Assembly (NCBI GenBank): GCA_028291845.1
Contig: JAQGNM010000140.1
Location: 1 to 6,927 of the forward strand
DNA: 6,927 nt
Reading direction: 5' to 3'
From: Massilia sp.
Lineage (GTDB): Bacteria > Pseudomonadota > Gammaproteobacteria > Burkholderiales > Burkholderiaceae_D
Shown: positions 1 to 4,838 of the stretch, piece after piece
Numbering within the stretch: the stretch's first letter is position 1
Layout: every line of letters begins with the position of its first letter
Translations under genes and position numbers: made by a program
Notes under the pieces: generated by a model
The model's database searches: none
Told to the model about the DNA's origin: nothing
Seen by the model: only the letters and a program-made list of their open reading frames with translations

Positions 1-273
1 GAATCGATCGAAGAGGCGGTGCACCGCGAAGTGTTCGAGGAAGTCGGCCTGACCGTCACCAACCTGCAGTATTTTTCCAGCCAGTCATGGCCGTTTCCCC
101 ATTCTTTGATGATCGCGTTTACGGTAGACTACGCCGGCGGCGAAATCAAGGTCGACGCCACCGAGATCGAGGAAGCGCGCTGGTTCGGACCAGGCGACGA
201 ATGGCCGCCGCGGGTGCCGCACGTATCGATCTCGAGCATCCTGGTCGACACCTACCGGCCCGCAACGCCATAA
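1..273 (+). CDS. nudC: NAD(+) diphosphatase, NudC-like Nudix hydrolase (3' part only)
   Basis: The last 90 codons of a Nudix hydrolase, open from the left edge to TAA at 271-273. The window starts inside the Nudix box (Gx5Ex7REUxEExGU): visible residue 1 is its first Glu, followed by the catalytic REVFEEVGL at residues 9-17. Ten residues later comes SSQSWPFPHSLM (26-37), which matches the SQPWPFPxS signature separating the NudC subgroup from other Nudix enzymes; the first Pro is Ser here. Family knowledge: NudC cleaves NAD(H) to NMN(H) and AMP and removes NAD caps from RNA 5' ends. The N-terminal zinc-binding part lies outside the window. The stop codon sits where the next gene begins, so the two are probably cotranscribed. 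The family call is secure; whether NAD(H) or capped RNA is the main substrate cannot be judged from this fragment. Confidence 0.88.
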   Translation, partial: ESIEEAVHREVFEEVGLTVTNLQYFSSQSWPFPHSLMIAFTVDYAGGEIKVDATEIEEARWFGPGDEWPPRVPHVSISSILVDTYRPATP

Positions 274-962
274 ACCGCCCGCTTGCCATCCTGGTGGTCG
301 AAGACCACCCGGTGATTGCGCGCCAGATCGTCGGCTTCCTCGACGGTCTCGGGTGGCAGACCGATCACGCCGCCAGCGGCGCCCTGGCGCTGACGCTGGC
401 CACGCGCGAGACCTATGACGTCGTCGTGCTCGACCTCAATCTTCCCGACATGGACGGCCTCGACGTTTGCCGCGCCATCAAGCAGCAGGCGCCGCGCAGC
501 GTGCCGGTGCTGATGCTGACCGCGCGTGACGCCTTCGAGGACAAGGCGCGCGGTTTCAAGGGCGGCGCCGACGATTACGTCACCAAACCGTTCGACCTGC
601 GCGAGCTGGCCTTGCGCTGCGAAGCGCTGGCGCGGCGCGGGCAACTGCACGTCGACCAGCACACGCAACTGGGGCCGCTGACCCTGCTGGCGCGCGAACG
701 GCGCGTGCTGTACCAGGGCCGGCCGGTGCCGCTCACGCACAGCGGTTTCAAGATACTGTCCTTACTGTGCGACGCCTTCCCGCGCGCCGTCGCGCGTTCG
801 GCGCTGATGCACGCCCTGTGGGGCGCCAACCCGCCCGACAGTGACGCCCTCAAATCGCACATCTATACGCTGCGCAAGCAACTGGCGGCGGCCAGCGGCC
901 AGCCGATGGTCGTCACCATTGCCCAGCTCGGATATCGCTTGCAGCTGTCGGCCGATGTTTAG
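201..962 (+). CDS. OmpR/PhoB-family two-component response regulator
   Basis: A cytoplasmic DNA-binding response regulator. From the ATG at 201 it is 253 aa: a receiver domain (about residues 27-140) and a winged-helix trans_reg_C domain (about 155-250). Receiver landmarks are all present: acidic pair E34-D35 in LVVEDHP, phospho-acceptor D78 in VVVLDLNLPDMDG, T107 in LMLTARD and K129 in VTKPFDLREL, with CheY-like spacing. The C-terminus has the typical SHIYTLRKQL recognition region and ends in GYRL. The start is uncertain. Homology begins only near NRPLAILVVEDHP (273 on). ATG 201 is the nearest upstream conventional start but adds about 24 unlikely residues inside the nudC gene. Alternatives are a rare ATA at 270 (forming an ATAA overlap with the nudC stop), CTG 291 or GTG 294. 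No good ribosome-binding site decides the matter. It overlaps the kinase gene by 8 nt, which marks them as cognate partners. The signal sensed is unknown. Confidence 0.9.
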   Translation: MAAAGAARIDLEHPGRHLPARNAINRPLAILVVEDHPVIARQIVGFLDGLGWQTDHAASGALALTLATRETYDVVVLDLNLPDMDGLDVCRAIKQQAPRSVPVLMLTARDAFEDKARGFKGGADDYVTKPFDLRELALRCEALARRGQLHVDQHTQLGPLTLLARERRVLYQGRPVPLTHSGFKILSLLCDAFPRAVARSALMHALWGANPPDSDALKSHIYTLRKQLAAASGQPMVVTIAQLGYRLQLSADV

Positions 963-2181
963 CTCGATCCGCCACCGCTTGTTTGCCGCCCTGGCTGGCT
1001 TTACGGTGCTCATTTGCGTTTGCTACACGGCGCTGGCGCTGGTGGTTGCCTATGTAACCGAAGACACGCTGGTCGACCGCCTGCTCGAGCGCGAGGCCGC
1101 CGGCATCGCTGCGCATTTTACGGTGCACCGGCAACTTAAAACGCCGGCCGATCCCTTGATCGCCATTTATACCGACCAGGCCGCCTTGCCGCCGGTGGTG
1201 CGCCGGCATCTTGCCGCCGGCAGTAGGCGCGCGGAAATATTTACCGATACCGGCCAGCATTATCACCTGCGCACGCTCGAGCTGGCCGGCGGCGCGCCGG
1301 CGCCGCTGGTGTATTTGCTGGCTGACGTCGCCCCGCTGCTGGTGGTGTCGAAGGTGATTGGCGAGGTGGGCGGCGTGCTGCTGGGCGTCGCGCTGGCGCT
1401 GACCGGCCTGGCCCTGCTGCTGGCGTGGTGGTTGTCGCATAAAATGGTGCGGCCGCTGCAGGTGCTGGCGGCCGAGGTGCGCGAGCTCGCGCCCGGCGCC
1501 GCCATCTCCCTCAGTGCCGCCGGCCGGCCTGACGAGATCGGCTACCTGGCCGACAAACTGGCCGCCGCCATTGCGGGATTGCAGGCAGCGCTGGCGCGCG
1601 AGCACGCTTTTACGCGCGACGTCAGCCACGAGTTGCGCACGCCGCTCACGGTGATGCGCAATACGCTGGGCACCGGTGCTGGCACCGGTGCGGCGCTGGC
1701 GGCCGACGCGGTGGACGAACTGCGCGCGGGAGTTGCTGAAATGGCCGGCACCATCGACGTCTTGTTCGCCCTGGCGCGCGCCGAGCATGTGCAGAGCGCC
1801 GTATTCGACCTGCGCGGCTGCATCGAAGAAAGCCTGCTGCGGCTGTTTGACACGGGCGACCGCGATCCTTGTGTGCTAGACATGCAGCTGGCCGAACGCC
1901 TGCCGGTGGGCGGCAATGTGCAGCTCACTGCGCTGCTTTTGAACAACTGCCTGGGCAATGCCCTGTTCCACGGCGGCCCTGCCTGCCGCCTGCGCATCTC
2001 GATGGCCGATGGCGTGCTTCACCTGGACAACACGATCGACAGCGCACGTCCCGCCACGACCCAGGGCTTCTTGCACGGACAAAATCTATTGCGCCGCATC
2101 GCCGCGGCGATCGGCTGGCACATCGCGTTTTACGGCGGCGCCGCGGAATATCGCGTGGAAATCGTTCCGTTGCCTGAATAA
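955..2181 (+). CDS. Membrane sensor histidine kinase with divergent ATP-binding domain
   Basis: A 408-aa inner-membrane sensor kinase, starting at an ATG that overlaps the regulator stop (955-962), a coupling typical of cognate pairs. Visible order: TM1 about residues 9-33; periplasmic sensor region about 34-137, not recognised; TM2 about 138-160; HAMP linker with P167 and a DEIGYL motif; dimerisation/phospho-acceptor helix with the HisKA box FTRDVSHELRTPLTVM, H225 being the phosphorylated His; then a short HATPase-like domain. The N box is present (LLLNNCLGNALFHG, N331/N335). The G1 box, normally DxGxG, reads DNTID (358-362), and the G2 region reads GFLHGQNLLRRI (371-382) instead of GxGLGL, with no clear F box. 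I believe this short form recurs in related bacteria, but that is from memory. A 12-bp tandem duplication lies just after the His box. Its substrate is most likely the adjacent regulator, and kinase activity should not be taken for granted. Confidence 0.88.
   Translation: MFSSIRHRLFAALAGFTVLICVCYTALALVVAYVTEDTLVDRLLEREAAGIAAHFTVHRQLKTPADPLIAIYTDQAALPPVVRRHLAAGSRRAEIFTDTGQHYHLRTLELAGGAPAPLVYLLADVAPLLVVSKVIGEVGGVLLGVALALTGLALLLAWWLSHKMVRPLQVLAAEVRELAPGAAISLSAAGRPDEIGYLADKLAAAIAGLQAALAREHAFTRDVSHELRTPLTVMRNTLGTGAGTGAALAADAVDELRAGVAEMAGTIDVLFALARAEHVQSAVFDLRGCIEESLLRLFDTGDRDPCVLDMQLAERLPVGGNVQLTALLLNNCLGNALFHGGPACRLRISMADGVLHLDNTIDSARPATTQGFLHGQNLLRRIAAAIGWHIAFYGGAAEYRVEIVPLPE
1669..1692 (+). repeat. 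12-bp tandem duplication inside the kinase gene
   Basis: GGCACCGGTGCT (1669-1680) is followed directly by GGCACCGGTGCG (1681-1692), 11 of 12 bases alike. It encodes two copies of Gly-Thr-Gly-Ala in the helix following the phospho-acceptor His box, and the reading frame is kept. A likely slippage product; the same codons are used in both copies apart from the last base. Confidence 0.85.
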
Positions 2182-2190
2182 ACCCGCGGA

Positions 2191-2224
2191 TTTCACCTGG
2201 GTTTCACCAGCGCCTTTCTATGCT
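2191..2224 (+). promoter_or_regulatory. Putative response-regulator operator and promoter of the esterase gene
   Basis: TTTCACC occurs at 2191-2197 and again at 2202-2208, start-to-start 11 bp, one helical turn. Ten bases after the second copy is TATGCT (2219-2224), a -10-like hexamer; no TTGACA-like -35 is present at the right distance. Family knowledge: OmpR/PhoB-type regulators bind head-to-tail half-sites with 11-bp period that replace the -35 box. A regulator of this family is encoded just upstream. That it binds here is an inference. Transcription would begin near 2231, leaving about a 20-nt leader before the ATG at 2253. Confidence 0.5.
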
Positions 2225-2252
2225 GTGGTTTTATCAATCTTTGAAACCACCC

Positions 2253-3128
2253 ATGAAAAGCCTGATCACCGTATTTGTTCTTGCCTGCACTGCCGCGCCG
2301 GCCCTGGCCCAGGTGCAAACCCTGGTTCACAAGGATGAAAAGCGCAAATATATCGTGTACACGCCGGCCTCGTATGCCCCCGATAAATCCTATCCGGTCG
2401 TGTTCAATTATCACGGCGGCGGCATGAGCATGGCCGAGCAGATGTTGTATACGCAGATGAACCGCGCTGCCGACCGTCACCAGTTCATTGCCGTCTACCC
2501 CGCCGGCATCAAGCAGGACTGGAATGTCGGTTTCGGCATGTCTTACCTGGAGGGTAGCGACGACATCGGTTTTACCGAGGCGGTTTTAAACAAGCTCAAG
2601 AAGGATTACCGCATCGACAGCGAGCGGATCTATGCCACCGGCTTGTCGCGCGGCGGCTTTTTTGCGCTGCGCGTGGCGGCCGAGTTGCCGCAATTGTTTG
2701 CCGCCGTCGCTTCGGTGGGCGGGCCGATGCCCGAACCGGTGCTGCAGCACCACAAGCAGGCGGGCAAGGTCGGCGTCATGCTGTTGCATGGCACGGCCGA
2801 CCAGGTGGTGGCCTATGGCGGCAAGCAGGGCAGTTACCTGTCGGCGGCCGACAGCTTTGCCTACTGGCGTCGGCACAACGGCATCGGTGGCGACGCCGCG
2901 CACCCGCGCCGCATCGATGCCGATGCCGGCGATGGTGCCGAGGTCGAGTGGATAGAGCAGGGCAACGGCAGGCAGAGCGTGGCGATGGTGACGGTGCGCA
3001 ACGGCGGCCACACCTGGGCGGGCGCCGACCCCTTCAATGTCGGCCTGCCGATCGGCATCACCACCCGCGACATCGACGCCAACGAAGCGATCTGGCAATT
3101 TTTTGCAAAGCACCGGCGCCAGCCCTGA
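2253..3128 (+). CDS. Secreted alpha/beta-hydrolase esterase, PHB depolymerase/LpqC-like
   Basis: A 291-aa exported serine esterase. Residues 1-19 form a signal peptide (Lys near the start, hydrophobic core, ALA cleavage motif before Gln20). The mature part is one alpha/beta-hydrolase domain: oxyanion-hole HGGG in FNYHGGGMS, nucleophile S132 in the lipase box GLSRGG, acid D183 in LLHGTADQV, base H253 in VRNGGHTWAG. This arrangement fits the COG3509 group, which includes poly(3-hydroxybutyrate) depolymerase-like, feruloyl and acetylxylan esterases; the substrate cannot be chosen from sequence. No separate carbohydrate- or PHB-binding domain is visible. An in-frame ATG at 2220 would put 11 residues ahead of the signal peptide and lies at or before the predicted transcription start, so 2253 is preferred, although its ribosome-binding site is weak. 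It follows the kinase gene by 71 nt and probably has its own regulated promoter. It may supply a secreted depolymerising activity under control of that system (inference). Confidence 0.87.
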   Translation: MKSLITVFVLACTAAPALAQVQTLVHKDEKRKYIVYTPASYAPDKSYPVVFNYHGGGMSMAEQMLYTQMNRAADRHQFIAVYPAGIKQDWNVGFGMSYLEGSDDIGFTEAVLNKLKKDYRIDSERIYATGLSRGGFFALRVAAELPQLFAAVASVGGPMPEPVLQHHKQAGKVGVMLLHGTADQVVAYGGKQGSYLSAADSFAYWRRHNGIGGDAAHPRRIDADAGDGAEVEWIEQGNGRQSVAMVTVRNGGHTWAGADPFNVGLPIGITTRDIDANEAIWQFFAKHRRQP

Positions 3129-3144
3129 GGCCTTGAGCTCAGGG
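3123..3144. terminator. Hairpin spanning both convergent stop codons
   Basis: CCCTGAG (3123-3129) and CTCAGGG (3138-3144) form a perfect 7-bp stem with an 8-nt loop. The TGA of the esterase is in the left arm and the reverse-strand TGA of the membrane protein gene is at the right arm (3139-3141). Neither strand has a U-tract after it, so this is not a standard intrinsic terminator. It could still help to end or protect the two converging transcripts. Confidence 0.35.
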
Positions 3145-4002
3145 ACGGCGCAGCGCTGCCGGCTTGGTGACCGGCAGCGCCTCGTCCGGCTTGGCGCCGG
3201 TGCCGCGCAGCTGCATGATCCTTTGCAAGGTAGAAAACCAGAACGGCGCGCCGAACAGGGCACTCGCTGCCGTGATGAGCCAGCCGGCAATTTGCAGCAA
3301 AAAGGCGCCGTCGAACACCGGCGGGAATTTTTCCCAGCCGATCGGCAGGCTGAACATCAGGCGGATGGTCTCGGGGTCGGCTGCGGTGGGCACCGCCGTG
3401 ATCTGCGCGGCCAGCGCCGGGTGCTGCCACAGTGTCTTGAACAGGTGGATGCTGTCGATATTGAACAGCACCGCGAAGAGCAGCGACAGCAGTACGCTCA
3501 CCAGCATTGCGCGGCGTTTATATTCGCCCGACACGCGCGCCATGGCGCTGTCGAACCAGGCGGCGACGCCATCTTCGAACAATTTGAAATCGCCGTTGGC
3601 GCGCAAATAAATGCCCTGCAGGGCGCGCCGCAACTGCGGATCGCGCAGGGTGTCGATGTCGTGCGCCAGGTTGTCGATCTTGCCGGGAATGCGCTGGATC
3701 GAATCGATCAGGGCGATGGCAAAATGGATCGGCTCGATGTACGACGGCTTGTGCTTGAGCGAGCCTTGCGTGGCCAGCTGGCCGTCGTCGTGCGGGTTGA
3801 TCAGGGCGTGGCTGTACAGGGCGCGCGCCATGCCGTTGAAGCGTGGATCGTTGAGCATGGTCTTGATGCCGTCGAGCAGGGTGTGGGCGCGCAGGTGCAG
3901 CAACGAGGCCAGCGCCTCCTGCACGGTGCTGACGGTCAGCGCCAGGGCGGCATAGCAAAAGCTGATGCCGATCGCAACTTCCAGAACTGAACTATTGAGC
4001 AT
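3139..4002 (-). CDS. Conserved hypothetical membrane protein, function unknown
   Basis: A 287-aa protein of unknown function. About three membrane segments are visible: residues 7-30, 165-182 and 233-250. Between the first two lies a soluble stretch of about 130 residues rich in charged residues, containing LYSHALINP (62-70), YIEPIHFAIALID (88-100) and WFDSAMARVSGEYKRR (149-164) just before TM2. After TM3 comes GAPFWFSTLQRIMQLRGTG (251-269) and a Pro/Ala-rich tail. From memory, the motifs WFD..M.R.SG.YKRR, NxDSI and GAPFWF..L....LRG.G recur in a widespread family of uncharacterised bacterial membrane proteins; I can give no function. The start is supported by a strong GGGAGG ribosome-binding site (reverse complement of 4008-4013) five to six bases upstream. 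It is convergent with the esterase (stops 10 nt apart) and divergent from folE, so it is probably a single-gene unit. Confidence 0.82.
   Translation of the reverse strand: MLNSSVLEVAIGISFCYAALALTVSTVQEALASLLHLRAHTLLDGIKTMLNDPRFNGMARALYSHALINPHDDGQLATQGSLKHKPSYIEPIHFAIALIDSIQRIPGKIDNLAHDIDTLRDPQLRRALQGIYLRANGDFKLFEDGVAAWFDSAMARVSGEYKRRAMLVSVLLSLLFAVLFNIDSIHLFKTLWQHPALAAQITAVPTAADPETIRLMFSLPIGWEKFPPVFDGAFLLQIAGWLITAASALFGAPFWFSTLQRIMQLRGTGAKPDEALPVTKPAALRRP
3153..3180. repeat. Perfect 10-bp inverted repeat in the tail of the membrane protein gene
   Basis: GCGCTGCCGG (3153-3162) and CCGGCAGCGC (3171-3180) are exact reverse complements around an 8-nt loop. The repeat encodes part of the Pro/Ala-rich C-terminal tail of the membrane protein and would fold in a transcript of either strand. 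No T-tract follows on either side. It is 8 nt from the hairpin at the convergent stops, so an esterase transcript reading through would carry both. Confidence 0.6.
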
Positions 4003-4028
4003 GAGGCCCTCCCGGTCGACGTGGATGG

Positions 4029-4046
4029 CTTTACGCTAGCGCAAAG
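4029..4046. promoter_or_regulatory. 18-bp near-palindrome, possible operator
   Basis: CTTTACGCTAGCGCAAAG is a spacer-free inverted repeat with eight of nine base pairs matching between arms. It lies 27 bp upstream of the membrane protein start. On the - strand a weak sigma-70-like pair, TTGCGC (4069-4074) and TAAAAC (4046-4051) with a 17-bp spacer, would start transcription inside the palindrome. This would suit a repressor site, but both promoter hexamers are poor matches and no partner regulator is known. Confidence 0.3.
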
Positions 4047-4104
4047 TTTTAATTGTCGAGTCCGATTGGCGCAAACTCCGCGCAGGCGTGGTCGCCGGCG
4101 GCAA

Positions 4105-4126
4105 GGGGGAGGGGGCCGGGGGCGGG
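4105..4126 (+). promoter_or_regulatory. G-quadruplex motif upstream of folE
   Basis: Four G-runs on the + strand (4105-4109, 4111-4115, 4118-4122 and 4124-4126) are separated by loops of one, two and one base. This satisfies the usual G3+N1-7 quadruplex pattern with very short loops, which are generally the most stable. It covers the place where a -35 box would be for the -10 hexamer at 4140-4145. The motif is seen directly; any effect on folE transcription is inference. Confidence 0.6.
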
Positions 4127-4139
4127 CGGCGATTTTCTA

Positions 4140-4145
4140 TATACT
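4140..4145 (+). promoter_or_regulatory. Putative -10 box of folE
   Basis: TATACT, one base from TATAAT, lies 32 bp before the folE ATG. The region 17 bp upstream is G-rich and has no TTGACA-like hexamer, so the promoter would rely on an activator or on the -10 region alone. A start of transcription near 4152 would give a leader of about 26 nt. Confidence 0.45.
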
Positions 4146-4177
4146 GTCGGCAAATCGCACTTTTTGAAGGTATTTTC

Positions 4178-4744
4178 ATGTCGCACCACGACGATTTTTC
4201 CGAACACGACTGGCGCCGCCTGTTGGTCAGCCTGGGTGAGAACCCGGATCGTCCCGGCCTGGTAGAAACCCCGCTGCGGGTCAGCAAGGCGTGGAAACAC
4301 TGGACCTCCGGCTACGGCCAGGACCCGGTCGCCCTTTTAAAAGCGTTTGAAGACGGCGCCGAGGAATACAACGAGCTGATCGTCGTCAAGAACATCCCCG
4401 TCTACAGCCACTGCGAGCACCATTTGGCGCCGTTCTTCGGCAAGGCCACCGTCGGCTATCTTCCGAACGGCAAGATCGTCGGCCTGTCGAAACTGACCCG
4501 CCTGGTCGACTGCTTCGCCAAGCGCTTGCAGGTGCAGGAGCGCATGACCATCCAGATCGCCAACGCCCTGATGGAAGTGCTGGAACCGAAAGCGGTCGGC
4601 GTGGTAATTAAATGCCGGCACCTGTGCATGGAAAGCCGCGGCATCCGCACGCCGGGAGAAGAAACCATCACCTCGGCCATGCTGGGCGAGTTGCAGCCGA
4701 ATCTGGGTTTGCGTACCGAATTTCTTGCGCTGGCGCGAGACTAA
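4178..4744 (+). CDS. folE: GTP cyclohydrolase I (FolE, type 1)
   Basis: A 188-aa cytoplasmic enzyme converting GTP to 7,8-dihydroneopterin triphosphate and formate, the first step of tetrahydrofolate (and pterin) synthesis. The family core is intact: RPGLVETPLRVSKAW near the N-terminus, the zinc site SHCEHH with C79 and H82, the GKATVGYLPNGKIVGLSKLTRLVD block, QVQERMT, and the third zinc ligand C150 in CRHLCMESRGIR. These three correspond to E. coli Cys110, His113 and Cys181. The protein is shorter than E. coli FolE (about 222 aa) because the N-terminal extension is reduced; the catalytic part is complete. The ATG at 4178 is chosen because GAAGG (4166-4170) sits seven bases upstream; an in-frame ATG at 4088 would read through the G-rich promoter region. 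The gene stands alone, divergent from the membrane protein gene, with no folate-pathway neighbours in view. Confidence 0.96.
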   Translation: MSHHDDFSEHDWRRLLVSLGENPDRPGLVETPLRVSKAWKHWTSGYGQDPVALLKAFEDGAEEYNELIVVKNIPVYSHCEHHLAPFFGKATVGYLPNGKIVGLSKLTRLVDCFAKRLQVQERMTIQIANALMEVLEPKAVGVVIKCRHLCMESRGIRTPGEETITSAMLGELQPNLGLRTEFLALARD

Positions 4745-4810
4745 ACAGCGCCTGGCAAAAGCGACACCTCACTTTTGTTTGTCCCTCAAGGGAACCTGTT
4801 AAGAATCTGA

Positions 4811-4832
4811 CCCTCCAATCCTAATTTGGGGG
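4811..4832 (+). promoter_or_regulatory. RNA hairpin covering the ribosome-binding site of the transposase fragment
   Basis: CCCTCCAAT (4811-4819) can pair with ATTTGGGGG (4824-4832) around a 4-nt loop, with one G-U wobble and one C/U mismatch in nine pairs. The right arm is the G-run that serves as ribosome-binding site for the ATG at 4839. Such hairpins in insertion sequences limit transposase translation from read-through transcripts; its role here is inferred. Confidence 0.4.
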
Positions 4833-4838
4833 ATGACG

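Noticed and set aside
87..200. ATG at 87 as start of the response regulator
   Set aside because: The first 60 or so residues would be an Arg-rich out-of-frame reading of nudC codons without homology to any regulator.
841..954. ATG at 841 as start of the histidine kinase
   Set aside because: The added residues are an alternate reading of the regulator's winged-helix domain; ATG 955 gives a normal kinase N-terminus with TM1 and the usual overlap.
1285..1310. GC-rich self-complementary stretch in the kinase periplasmic region
   Set aside because: It encodes Gly/Ala/Pro codons in a high-GC gene, where such palindromes are expected by composition.
913..1788. 291-codon - strand frame opposite the histidine kinase gene
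   Set aside because: Same Gln/Arg/His-rich shadow composition, no motifs, and it covers the well-supported kinase.
3037..3990. Long + strand open frame (317 codons) opposite the membrane protein gene
   Set aside because: The translation is low-complexity, rich in Gln, Arg and His, with no domain-like blocks; the opposite strand has membrane segments, motif blocks and a strong ribosome-binding site.
4088..4177. ATG at 4088 as start of folE
   Set aside because: It would translate the G-rich promoter tract; ATG 4178 has a well-spaced GAAGG site and gives the family's expected N-terminus.
4756..4780. CAAAAG/CTTTTG inverted repeat followed by a few T's after folE
   Set aside because: The stem is AT-rich, only 6 bp with a 10-nt loop, and the T-run is broken by G; too weak to call an intrinsic terminator.
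4782..4793. TCCCTCAAGGGA palindrome after folE
   Set aside because: Five-base arms with a 2-nt centre and T's only on the upstream side; not a terminator, and I saw no matching copy that would make it an insertion-sequence end.
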